From: Capsulimonas corticalis
GTDB lineage: Bacteria; Armatimonadota; Armatimonadia; Armatimonadales; Capsulimonadaceae
DNA length: 64,000 bases
Assembly: GCF_003574315.2 (NCBI RefSeq)
Contig: NZ_AP025739.1
Location: forward strand, 1,798,001-1,862,000
Reading direction: 5' to 3'
In this document: positions 48,705 through 57,297 of the stretch, one piece after another
Layout: the number at the start of each line of letters is the position of its first letter
Numbering within the stretch: the first letter of the stretch is position 1
Program-made: the position numbers and the translations under genes
The notes under the pieces: generated by a model
Told to the model about the DNA's origin: nothing
The model's input: only the letters and a program-made list of their open reading frames with translations
The model's database searches: none

Positions 48705-49490
48705 ATGCAAGACATTGTCCTCACTGACCTCCTGCAAACACTGCTGACGCTGTCCCACGATCTGGGAAACAGTGCGCACGAATGGTCGATCCTTGGCGAA
48801 GGCAACACCTCCGCGTGCGTCGACGCCGAGACATTCTTCGTGAAGGCCAGCGGCTCACAGCTCGCCGATCTTACCGCCGACCAGTTGGTCCGCGTGCGGC
48901 TGGAGCCGTTCCTGACAGCCATCACGTCGGGCGTCGCCTACAGCGACGAGGATACCGAAGCCATGCTTCAGGACGCCCGCGTGGATTCCGGCGCGCGCAT
49001 GCCCAGCGTGGAGACGATGTTTCACGCCGACCTGCTCGGCTCGTTCGGCGCGCGGTTTGTCGGGCACACGCATGTCGCCAGCATCAATAGTCTGCTCTGC
49101 TCCGATGCCGGCTGGAGCGCCGTTCAGCAGGGCTATCTTTTTCCCGATGCGATCGTCGTCTGCGGGGTCGCCCCTTGTTTTGTGCCGTATGTCGATCCCG
49201 GCCTTGCTCTGGCGCGCGCCATTCATCAGGCCGTGGAATCCTATCGAAGCGACTACGGGGTCACTCCGAAAACGATCTATCTGCGCAGCCACGGATTGAT
49301 CGCGCTCGGCGGCTCCGCGGCTGAAGTGCTGGCGATCACCCGAATGGCGGACAAGGCGGCGAAGATTATGATCGGCGCGCTCGCCTGCGGCGCTCCGCGA
49401 TTTCTCGGCGCCGACGTCGTCGCGCGAATCTCCGGCCGCAAAGACGAGCACCTGCGCCAGCGCGCTCTTGGTCTGACCGTAACGGCGTAA
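48705..49490 (+). CDS. Class II aldolase/adducin-family sugar-phosphate aldolase
   Basis: From ATG 48705 (GGAG nine bases before) the product is 261 residues: WSILGEGNTSACVDAETFFV, KASGSQLADLTADQLVRVRL, then HADLLGSFGARFVGHTHVAS with metal-binding His (HTH), and YLRSHGLIALGGSAAEVLAI with the third His. The pattern is that of fuculose- or rhamnulose-phosphate aldolases. It follows the DeoR regulator by 100 bases, so it is likely part of the same regulon. Substrate cannot be fixed. Confidence 0.85.
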   Translation: MQDIVLTDLLQTLLTLSHDLGNSAHEWSILGEGNTSACVDAETFFVKASGSQLADLTADQLVRVRLEPFLTAITSGVAYSDEDTEAMLQDARVDSGARMPSVETMFHADLLGSFGARFVGHTHVASINSLLCSDAGWSAVQQGYLFPDAIVVCGVAPCFVPYVDPGLALARAIHQAVESYRSDYGVTPKTIYLRSHGLIALGGSAAEVLAITRMADKAAKIMIGALACGAPRFLGADVVARISGRKDEHLRQRALGLTVTA

Positions 49491-49511
49491 CGGAATCGAC
49501 TCGAAAATACC

Positions 49512-51815
49512 ATGGCTTACACAAATAGAACGATGACTAACACAACTCGAAACCCTATCTTCCAGGTCCGGCTCTCTGGATTTCTTCTCAAGGCGCTCTT
49601 CGCTATGCTGGCCCTGTGCCTCCCATGGACGGCGCGCGCCGTCGCGCCGCAGGGCGACGCCCCGTCTCCGCTGACGCTCTGGTATCTCCAGCCCGCCGCC
49701 GGGGGCATGAACGAGGCGCTGCCGATCGGCAACGGCCGGATGGGCGCATTGCTCTACGGCGGCGCCGCCGACGAAAGGATCGTCTTCAACGAAAGCAGCC
49801 TCTGGACCGGCGACAAAAATCCGGGCGGAGATTACGGCAAGATGGGGAGTTACCAGAAGTTCGGCGAGATCGATTTCGATCAGCCGGCGATCTACTCCGC
49901 GACCCACTATCGCCGCGATCTGGATCTCGCCAGCAGCACGGCGCATGTTCGCTACGACGCCAACGGCGTGACCTACCACCGCGAGTACTTCGCCAGCAAC
50001 CCCGCCCAGGTGATCGTGGCCCGCTACACCGCCGATCGTCCGGGAGCGTATACGGGCGCCCTCTCGCTGGCGGGAGCGCATGACGAGAAGATCGCCGTGT
50101 CCGGCGCGCACCGGATGACGTTCTCCGGCAAGCTGTCCAATGGGATGGCGTACGAGGCGCAGCTCCAGGTCATCGTGGACGGCGGGACATCCAAGATCGA
50201 CGGCTCCACGATCTCGATCGATCGCGCCAGCAGCGTCACCCTGATTCTGGGGGCCGCGACGAACTATGTCATGGACTACGCCCGGAATTACCAGGGCGGC
50301 GATCCGCACCCGGCCCTGACCCAGCAGGTCGACGCCGCGTCACAGTCGCCTTACGACACACTCCGGCGGCGGCACATCGCCGATTATGGAACCCTGTTTC
50401 AGCGGGTGAGCCTCGATTTGGGAAAGACCTCCTCGGATCGGCGCGCGCTGCCAACCGACGCCCGGAAAATTCTGGCGGGGCAGGGCGACGACCCGGAGCT
50501 GGAGCAGCTGCTGTATCAGTATGGGCGCTATCTGCTCCTTTCCTGCTCCCGGCCCGGCAGCCTGCCCTCCAATCTCCAGGGGATCTGGAACGACAGCAAT
50601 ACGCCGCCTTGGTCCAGCGACTACCACACCGACCTGAATATTGAGATGGATTACTGGCCCGTCGAAGTCGCCAACCTGCCGGAGTGCGCGGAGCCTCTCT
50701 TCGACCTCGTCGACAGCCAGATTCCCTCTTGGCGCGTACTGACGCAAGCCGATCCGGAGTACAAGCTGGCGTCCGGAGCGCAGCCGACGATGGGATGGGA
50801 CACGCGTGCGTCGTTCAACGTCACCGGGGGCATGGGATGGCTGTGGATCAAAACGACCAACGCCTGGCTCCTTCAAAGCTACTGGGAGCATTACGCATTT
50901 ACAGGGGATAAAGAATTTCTGAGGAAGCGGGCCTACCCGCTGATGAAAGAGATCTGTCAGTTTTGGGGGGCGGAGCTCAAGACGCTGCCCGATGGCCGCC
51001 TGGTCGTCCCGAACGGCTGGTCACCGGAGCACGGCTCGTTCGAGGACGGCGTCAGTTTCAATCAGGAGCTGGTCTGGGACCTCTTTACCAACGACATCGC
51101 CGCCAGCAAAGCGCTGGATATCGACGCCGACGATCGCGCCCGAATTGCCGCGCTGCGCGATAAGCTGCTCACTCCCAAGATCGGCCACTGGGGCCAGCTG
51201 CAAGAGTGGGTAGAGGATAAAGATGATCCCAACGACCATCACCGGCATACGTCGCACCTGATCGGCGTCTACCCCGGCCACGAATTCAGCGTGCAAGAAA
51301 CCCCCGCGATCATGGACGCCGCGAAGGTCTCGCTGCTCCATCGCGGCAACATCGGCGATGTCACCGAGTGGGTCTACCCATGGCGCGCCGCGCAGTTCGC
51401 TCGGATGCGCGACGGCGATGGCGCCGATCGCCAATTGACGCAGTTCTTCGCCGCGCGCAATTCCTGTGTGAACCTGTTCGGCTTATTGGGCGACGTCACT
51501 CCGCCGGTCATGCAGATCGATGGCAACTTCGGCGTCACGGCCGCCATGTCCGAAATGCTCCTGCAAAGCCAGAACGACGGAATTGACCTGCTGCCGGCGC
51601 TCCCCATGTCCTGGCGGACCGGCTCCATCACTGGCCTGCGCGCACGCGGAGGCTTCGTCGTTGACGAATCCTGGCGCAGCGGCGCCCTGAAAAGCGTGAC
51701 CGTACATAGCGCCGCGAGCGCCGCGCTCACACTGCGCTACAAGAGAAAATCCGTCGCGCTTACCTTCAAGCCCGGTCAAACGATCCGACTCGATGGAAGC
51801 CTGACACGTCAATGA
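49512..51815 (+). CDS. Secreted GH95 glycoside hydrolase (alpha-L-fucosidase type)
   Basis: This 767-residue enzyme has a signal peptide (LLKALFAMLALCLPWTARAV) and the GH95 order: EALPIGNGRMGALLYGGAAD, ERIVFNESSLWTG, SNLQGIWNDSNTPPWSSDYH, DLNIEMDYWPVEVANLPECA, WSPEHGSFEDGVSFNQELVW, HHRHTSHLIGVYPGHE and PPVMQIDGNFGVTAAMSEML. GH95 enzymes remove L-fucose or L-galactose from polysaccharide side chains with inversion. It lies next to the aldolase and DeoR genes, fitting a deoxysugar release-and-catabolism cluster. The exact sugar is not decided by sequence. Confidence 0.9.
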   Translation: MAYTNRTMTNTTRNPIFQVRLSGFLLKALFAMLALCLPWTARAVAPQGDAPSPLTLWYLQPAAGGMNEALPIGNGRMGALLYGGAADERIVFNESSLWTGDKNPGGDYGKMGSYQKFGEIDFDQPAIYSATHYRRDLDLASSTAHVRYDANGVTYHREYFASNPAQVIVARYTADRPGAYTGALSLAGAHDEKIAVSGAHRMTFSGKLSNGMAYEAQLQVIVDGGTSKIDGSTISIDRASSVTLILGAATNYVMDYARNYQGGDPHPALTQQVDAASQSPYDTLRRRHIADYGTLFQRVSLDLGKTSSDRRALPTDARKILAGQGDDPELEQLLYQYGRYLLLSCSRPGSLPSNLQGIWNDSNTPPWSSDYHTDLNIEMDYWPVEVANLPECAEPLFDLVDSQIPSWRVLTQADPEYKLASGAQPTMGWDTRASFNVTGGMGWLWIKTTNAWLLQSYWEHYAFTGDKEFLRKRAYPLMKEICQFWGAELKTLPDGRLVVPNGWSPEHGSFEDGVSFNQELVWDLFTNDIAASKALDIDADDRARIAALRDKLLTPKIGHWGQLQEWVEDKDDPNDHHRHTSHLIGVYPGHEFSVQETPAIMDAAKVSLLHRGNIGDVTEWVYPWRAAQFARMRDGDGADRQLTQFFAARNSCVNLFGLLGDVTPPVMQIDGNFGVTAAMSEMLLQSQNDGIDLLPALPMSWRTGSITGLRARGGFVVDESWRSGALKSVTVHSAASAALTLRYKRKSVALTFKPGQTIRLDGSLTRQ

Positions 51816-51866
51816 GCCCGCAGCACAGCGGTTAAGACGCCGTGTTCAAATGAGAAGCGCCGCTTC

Positions 51867-53564
51867 TTAGCGCTTCGCGGCCTGATAGATTTCCTGTACT
51901 GGCTTCATTTCCGGAGTCTCATACCATGCCCGGAATAAGAGGATGTCGCCGTGGCGTACGGAATCGATCAGCTCGGCGCGGCGGGTGTCGAGCGGGCCGC
52001 CGGAGGTGTCGGTAGCGACGGAGATGACGGTGAAGGAGTCGGGGTAGATGCGGCGCACGGCGGCCGGAGTGGCCGCGATGTCTTGTTTGAGCTCGTCGTA
52101 GGGGGCGCCGTAGGCGTAGTAACGCGTTGTCTGCTGCTCCGGGATGAGCAGCACGTCCGGGTTGGCCGTGGCGGCGTCCTGAAAGAGCCGCGCGGGGAGC
52201 AGTTCGTAGGCCTTTTCATCGCTCGGGCTGGATCCAAGGTCGAAGTGGACGTTCGAATCGACGTAGAACAGCGTGCATCCCCAGCGCTTTTTGGCGTAGG
52301 CGATCTTGTCGTTCAGGTTGTAGAGGTGATCGGCCACCTGGACCTGCTCCGCGATATCGCCATAGAGAGTCTTCATGGGTTTCTGGGGCCGCAGGCAGAC
52401 GCCGACGCGCAGGCCGGCGTCCCGGAACTTCTGGAAGAAGCGGTCCGCGACCGGATCCACCTCCGCCGGCAGATGGCGCGGATCGCCCACATAGCTCATC
52501 GCGTGCGGATACTCCTGTCCCTCAATATCCCAGATGATCACGCCCTGGGCGTCGGTCGCCTTCAGCAGTGGAATACAATGGTCCGCCAGATCGAGCAGGC
52601 GGGTTTGCAGCGCCTGCCGGCCTTCCGGCGTCGTAACATCCACCGCCGGGTCGTTGTTGAACCACCCGCGCGGGTTCTTGCCATTGCCGGGATGCGGTAC
52701 GGTCACGCTCAGGTTGAGATAACCGATCGGGCGCCGATCCTTCCAGGTCAAATGGGACGGGTACGCGGCGGCGTACTTTCGGTAAACATCGGTCGCGAGG
52801 GTGTCCGGAGCGGCTCCCGCCGGCCCGGTCCGCAGCGACAGATGCAGATGCGCGGACTCACCGGGGTAGATCGGACGGTCGATGCGCGGCGACGCCATCC
52901 AGGCGCTGGGAAAGACCGCATCGCGATACGTCGCCGCCAGCAATGGGAACACGGAATCCGGCTTCTTCGGGTCTCCGGTCGGCAGGCCAAAGTACAGTGG
53001 CTGCGTCACATCGTCGTTCGCCGCCGCCAGCGCGCCGCTTCCGTACTCAACCCCCACCACGGTCGGCTTGTCTACATTCGAGCCGGTGCGCAGGCCATCC
53101 TCGAAACTCTTCACCCCGCCGGGAAACTTGAGCGTGAGAAGCTGAATCAGAACGCCGCTCAGGACATCCCCCGAATGGTTGCTGATGGCGATGTCGAAAT
53201 TCACCCGCCCCGCCGCCGGCGTGGCCGTACAGCTGACGGCGCCCCAGTCATAGGCGCGGGTGACGCGTCGGGCTTTGGGATCGATGGTCTGTTTCCCGGT
53301 TCCCAGGGGCCGATTGACCGCCGTCCCGTCCGGCCGCGTGAAGAGGACGGTCTTGACATCGAAGCGTCCATCGCTCAGAAGCTCATCGCTCCCAGACTTC
53401 AGCGAGGCCAGCCCGTCATGACCGAACGCCGCCTGTACGGAGCGCGCGTTCCGCGCGGGCGGCTGCGCTCCCAAGCAGCGATGCGGCGCGCCGCTCAGCA
53501 TCGTCGCGCCGGCAAACAATGTGCATAAGATCTGGGGAGACAGTTTCTGAAACAAATGGCCCAT
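51867..53564 (-). CDS. Secreted protein of unknown function, probably carbohydrate-active
   Basis: The 565-residue product starts with a signal-like segment (LFAGATMLSGAPHRCLGAQP). Residues 60-260 look like a beta-sandwich (FDIAISNHSGDVLSGVLIQL). Residues 280-560 read like an (alpha/beta) barrel: IGYLNLSVTVP, GVIIWDIEGQEYPHAM, DAGLRVGVCLRPQKPM, WGCTLFYVDSNVHFDL, PDVLLIPEQQTTRYY, with acidic residues at strand ends (D in IWDIEG; D in FYVDSN; E in LIPEQQ). That layout is common in glycosidases. No family name can be given. It faces the GH95 gene tail to tail. Confidence 0.6.
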   Translation of the reverse strand: MGHLFQKLSPQILCTLFAGATMLSGAPHRCLGAQPPARNARSVQAAFGHDGLASLKSGSDELLSDGRFDVKTVLFTRPDGTAVNRPLGTGKQTIDPKARRVTRAYDWGAVSCTATPAAGRVNFDIAISNHSGDVLSGVLIQLLTLKFPGGVKSFEDGLRTGSNVDKPTVVGVEYGSGALAAANDDVTQPLYFGLPTGDPKKPDSVFPLLAATYRDAVFPSAWMASPRIDRPIYPGESAHLHLSLRTGPAGAAPDTLATDVYRKYAAAYPSHLTWKDRRPIGYLNLSVTVPHPGNGKNPRGWFNNDPAVDVTTPEGRQALQTRLLDLADHCIPLLKATDAQGVIIWDIEGQEYPHAMSYVGDPRHLPAEVDPVADRFFQKFRDAGLRVGVCLRPQKPMKTLYGDIAEQVQVADHLYNLNDKIAYAKKRWGCTLFYVDSNVHFDLGSSPSDEKAYELLPARLFQDAATANPDVLLIPEQQTTRYYAYGAPYDELKQDIAATPAAVRRIYPDSFTVISVATDTSGGPLDTRRAELIDSVRHGDILLFRAWYETPEMKPVQEIYQAAKR

Positions 53565-53738
53565 GGTTCGGTATTAGCCCTCGAATTGCTTCTCTGCTTG
53601 CAGTCTATGACTCTGACAGCAGAGTTCAATCATTATACTGTATCCACCGAATTAACACAAATGTCTTTTTGGATCTTGATTGCCCACTGCGTCGCGTGCG
53701 TTATCCTGGCGCGCGGCGGGTAGATTAAAGATACGAGT

Positions 53739-55070
53739 ATGAAAACAACATTGTCGGCTCCGCCAGGCGGGTGGCTCGGCCACCTTCCCGCATTGCAGCG
53801 CGATCCGCTGGTGTTTCTTGCGGAGTGCGCGCGCGATTATGGGCCGGTTGCGCCGCTGCGCTTTCCCGCCATGTCCGCCCTGCTTCTGCTGGACGCGGAC
53901 GATATCGAGCGGGTTCTGGTGACGGACCATCAGAACTTCGTGAAGCCGATTTGGCTGCGCACCGCCGCCGTCCGGCGTCTTCTTGGCGACGGCCTCGTCA
54001 CCACGGACGGCGATGACTGGCGCCGCCAGCGCCGGCAGTGCCAGCCGGCGTTTCTTCCGCATCAGATTCCGGCGTATGGAGATACGTTCGCCGCGCTCAC
54101 CGGCCGGATGCTGTCGCAGTGGCGGCGCGGACAAACTCGGGATGTGCAGAGCGATATGGCGCGCCTCACCCTGGAGATCGTTGCGCGGACGATGCTGGGC
54201 AGCGATATCGCGGCGCAGGCGGGAGAGATCGGGGAGGCCATGGATACCGTGATGGCCTGCTTCGGAGCGAAGCATCGCCTGTTCGGCCTCTTGCCGCTGC
54301 CGCCGTCCCGGCGTGAGGCCCGGGCGATCGGACGGCTGGACGCGCTTGTGGACGCGCTGATCGCGGAGTATCGAGCGGGAGGCGCTCACCAGAGCGATGC
54401 GCCATTGCTGGGCTCGCTGCTCAGCGATCCGGATCAGGACCCGGCGTACGTCCGCGAGCAAGTCAAGACATTTTTAGCCGCCGGCCATGAAAGCTCCGCC
54501 CTGGCGCTGACCTGGGCCTTCCTGCTGCTGGCGCGCCATCCCGGCGCCGACGCGCGTCTCGCGCGGGAGCTGGACAGCGTACTGGGAGGCCGAGCGCCTA
54601 CGCAGCGCGATCTGCCCGACCTCCCGTATACGCTGGCCGTGGTGAAGGAGACCCTGCGACTGTATCCGCCGCTCTGGATGGTTGGCCGCACCGCCGTAAA
54701 AGACGGTGTGATTGGCGGATTCCCCGCGCCGCGCGGGGCGCTGATTCTGACAAGTCCCTGGGCCGTCCAGCGCAGCGCCCAATACTTTGCCGATCCCGAT
54801 GCGTTTATTCCGGAGCGCTGGCTGGATGGGAGCCAGGCGCGCCTGCCCAAATACGCCTATTTCCCATTTGGCGGCGGCCCGCGCGTTTGTATCGGCCAGA
54901 ACTTCGCCGTGATGGAGACGACCCTTTTGCTCGCGACCATCGCCGCGCGCTTTCGGCTGGAGGGCTCTCCCGATCAAGACATCTCTCCCTGGGCCACGAT
55001 GACTCTGCGGCCGCCGCCGGGAATATTGATGCGTCTGGCGGAGCGTGGCGCGCCGCGTTCCGTGTCATAA
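53739..55070 (+). CDS. Cytochrome P450
   Basis: The 443-residue protein has all P450 hallmarks: helix-C WRRQRRQCQPAF, the I-helix oxygen-binding segment FLAAGHESSALALTWAF near residue 250, the ExxR motif in VVKETLRLYPPLW, the PERW segment and the haem loop FPFGGGPRVCIGQNFA with thiolate Cys at about 384. It is soluble and needs separate redox partners, which are not in the window. The substrate is unknown. Length and layout are close to the CYP102-like bacterial monooxygenases without reductase. Confidence 0.93.
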   Translation: MKTTLSAPPGGWLGHLPALQRDPLVFLAECARDYGPVAPLRFPAMSALLLLDADDIERVLVTDHQNFVKPIWLRTAAVRRLLGDGLVTTDGDDWRRQRRQCQPAFLPHQIPAYGDTFAALTGRMLSQWRRGQTRDVQSDMARLTLEIVARTMLGSDIAAQAGEIGEAMDTVMACFGAKHRLFGLLPLPPSRREARAIGRLDALVDALIAEYRAGGAHQSDAPLLGSLLSDPDQDPAYVREQVKTFLAAGHESSALALTWAFLLLARHPGADARLARELDSVLGGRAPTQRDLPDLPYTLAVVKETLRLYPPLWMVGRTAVKDGVIGGFPAPRGALILTSPWAVQRSAQYFADPDAFIPERWLDGSQARLPKYAYFPFGGGPRVCIGQNFAVMETTLLLATIAARFRLEGSPDQDISPWATMTLRPPPGILMRLAERGAPRSVS

Positions 55071-55120
55071 TGTGAGATCACACGATCGCCGACCGCAGAG
55101 CGTATTTCGGCCAACGACCC

Positions 55121-56383
55121 ATGAACCCACCACCCATCCCCATTGCCGCCTACAGCGCCGTTTCCGCCGCAATCGTCGCGTTCATCGCTCTCTGGGTGAA
55201 CTGCTTCGTCACGCTGAAGAACCAAAAGGACACGCACTTCTACGAAGCGCTCAAACGATTTGGCGACAAGGACAGCGAAGTGCTGCGCGCGAGCGCCGCC
55301 GGGCTGCTGGCGCAAATGGGGAGCGAGCGCGACTGGCTCCGCGCGCGCCGACCGTACTGGGAGATCGCCTTCAATCAGCTGCTGGTTGGGACACGGATCG
55401 AACGCAACGATGTCGTGCTCTCGTCGGTCATCTCCTCGCTCAAAGCGCTTGTCCGGTATCGGCGGCGCGTGGCGTTCGAGAATATCTTCAGCGTCCACAT
55501 CGATCTGCAAAAGGATCTGGTCGATAAGCTCGCCCGGCACTACGCCTCCATGACCTACGGCCTGGGCGACGAGACGCCTGGGGACAACCGCGAGGATGTT
55601 TGGAGCGACTGGCTGTCGGAAGCGGCGAGCGTCACGCATCTGAAGAGCCAGGAGCTGCCGCGCTTGACTCGGGCGTTTCCGGATGTGTTCAAACATTCGC
55701 ACCGGGACGCGACCCAGTTTTACCGGGCGATCCATGACGACCACCTGGCCTCGGCGAAGATCGACGCAATCAATGCGCTGGCGGACGCGGCGTGCCGGCT
55801 GCGCTGGAACCGTAATTTGCTGGAGGACACCATCAAGCACTTCGCCGGGAAGGATCTCGATCTGAAGTCCGCCTTTCTGCCGCGCGCCAACTTCGCCAAA
55901 CAGAATTTGCAGGGCGTGGACTTTTCCTGCGCCCTGGTGGACGGCTCCCGTTTTGACGGCGCCGATCTGAGCCGGGCGAAGTTTTCGAACGCCTCCCTCT
56001 CGGGCTGTTCGTTTCAGTCCGCCAACTTGCAGTCCACGGACCTGACGAGCGCGGTTTTGCAGGATGCGGATTTGCAGGCGGCGGACCTCTCCGGCGCGAA
56101 GATCGTGGACGCGACTTTGAAAAACGCGGATATGACGGACGCGCTGCTGGACCGGATCCACGTCGCGGGCACGCACTGGTGGGAAGCAACATGTTCGGAC
56201 GCGCCATCCCACGGAAAGCCCGGGAATGAGAAGCGCGTCTGGAGCGCCCTCTACCATGCTTCTGGAAAATGCCTGCCCCACGAAGCGGCGCGGCTCAATT
56301 CGTCCGTGAAAGCATTCGTGGAAACGATGCGATCGGAAGGATCGGTGAAGGCGGAAACGAAACCGGGAGTCAAAGAAGGGTAA
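55121..56383 (+). CDS. Membrane-anchored pentapeptide-repeat protein
   Basis: Residues 8-30 are a membrane span (AAYSAVSAAIVAFIALWVNC). The middle (35-250) is helical. Residues 255-345 are pentapeptide repeats in the A(D/N)Lxx style: AFLPRANFAKQNLQGVDFSC, GADLSRAKFSNASLSGCSF, SANLQSTDLTSAVLQDADLQ, AADLSGAKIVDATLKNADM. These build a right-handed beta helix. Function is unknown; a membrane-tethered scaffold is the simplest idea. It is 50 bases after the P450 gene on the same strand. Confidence 0.8.
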   Translation: MNPPPIPIAAYSAVSAAIVAFIALWVNCFVTLKNQKDTHFYEALKRFGDKDSEVLRASAAGLLAQMGSERDWLRARRPYWEIAFNQLLVGTRIERNDVVLSSVISSLKALVRYRRRVAFENIFSVHIDLQKDLVDKLARHYASMTYGLGDETPGDNREDVWSDWLSEAASVTHLKSQELPRLTRAFPDVFKHSHRDATQFYRAIHDDHLASAKIDAINALADAACRLRWNRNLLEDTIKHFAGKDLDLKSAFLPRANFAKQNLQGVDFSCALVDGSRFDGADLSRAKFSNASLSGCSFQSANLQSTDLTSAVLQDADLQAADLSGAKIVDATLKNADMTDALLDRIHVAGTHWWEATCSDAPSHGKPGNEKRVWSALYHASGKCLPHEAARLNSSVKAFVETMRSEGSVKAETKPGVKEG

Positions 56384-56483
56384 GCGGGGACATCAACAAT
56401 TATTGAAATGCTGTGTTTTGCCGGTGCAACTAAATTTGTTCCTGTGTGTCTGAGACAGTAAGAACCACAAGGGAGAAGACAAA

Positions 56484-56903
56484 TTGAAACCACGCAACGC
56501 CGCACTTCTGATCGCACTCGTTTGTCTGGTGCTGACGGCGGGAATAATTGTCCATGGATATCAAGAGCGCCGCGCATCCGTAACGCCGTCCGTGTCTTCA
56601 GCGAATCCGATGCGGCTGTATACCCGCCGATTCCTGAAGCCGTATAATGAAGTCGTGGTCCCGGACGATGGGGACAAGCGCGCTTTGGCGCATATCGCCG
56701 CAAAGCGTTTGGAGCGGGAGCAAAAGATGCGGGAAGCCGTGGGGATGCGCCGCCTGCGTTTGATGAAGCCGATGAAACGGATTTTTGCCGAGCAGATTCC
56801 CTCTGGCGATCCTGCGGCGCATTCGGGCGACGTTCTCCTGAAGAGCGTTGAGCTAGCGACAAACGCCAACAAGCTCCAGCTCGGCGTTTTGCCCGTGCGG
56901 TGA
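56484..56903 (+). CDS. Small membrane-anchored basic protein
   Basis: The start is TTG with GGGAGAAGACAAA upstream. MKPRNAALLIALVCLVLTAG is an N-terminal anchor, and the rest (about 110 residues) is basic and helical: HIAAKRLEREQKMREAVGMR, RLRLMKPMKRIFAEQIP. No domain is recognised. A periplasmic or cell-envelope location is likely. Confidence 0.55.
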   Translation: MKPRNAALLIALVCLVLTAGIIVHGYQERRASVTPSVSSANPMRLYTRRFLKPYNEVVVPDDGDKRALAHIAAKRLEREQKMREAVGMRRLRLMKPMKRIFAEQIPSGDPAAHSGDVLLKSVELATNANKLQLGVLPVR

Positions 56904-56951
56904 TGGTGTGTGAAGGCTTCCAAAGTCAGTGAAAGAGAGGGGTGTTCGGGA

Positions 56952-57206
56952 ATGACCGATGAACTGGAAATGGACCTGAAGGCGGAGAACGCGCGGATGG
57001 CGGCGATGCTGGAGCGATACGCGGCGGCGCTGGAGGCGATCTGCGAGGAAAACTCTCTGGAGACATGTCGTTTCCTCGCCTCGGAGGCGCTCAAGGCGAC
57101 CGCCCCGCACTCCCACGTCATCCCCGACGAAACTCATGCCCCGCACGCCGCCTATGTCGCGCAGGCGCTCAACGCGATCGACGCGCGGGTGGACGCCAGC
57201 GGTTAG
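56952..57206 (+). CDS. Small helical protein (84 aa)
   Basis: ATG 56952 is preferred (GAGAGAGGGGTGTTCGGGA before it). The product is a charged helix: MTDELEMDLKAENARMAAML, ERYAAALEAICEENSLETC, followed by AYVAQALNAIDARVDASG. No domain is recognised. A strong terminator follows 25 bases after the stop. Confidence 0.6.
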   Translation: MTDELEMDLKAENARMAAMLERYAAALEAICEENSLETCRFLASEALKATAPHSHVIPDETHAPHAAYVAQALNAIDARVDASG

Positions 57207-57231
57207 CGGCTCCCGAAAGTTCTGAACGGGA

Positions 57232-57268
57232 AAGCCCTCGACGCCTGCGCGGCGTCGAGGGCTTTTTT
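57232..57268 (+). terminator. Strong rho-independent terminator
   Basis: AAGCCCTCGACGCC and GGCGTCGAGGGCTT form a perfect 14-base stem around TGCGC, followed by TTTTTT. It ends the 56952 transcript. Confidence 0.9.
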
Positions 57269-57297
57269 GTCATGCGTTCGCGGGAGATCTCGATGGA

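Noticed and set aside
51951-53528. Plus-strand frame of 525 codons opposite the secreted protein gene
   Set aside because: Mirror frame of a coherent secreted protein; no start signal, Arg/Gly/Ala-rich.
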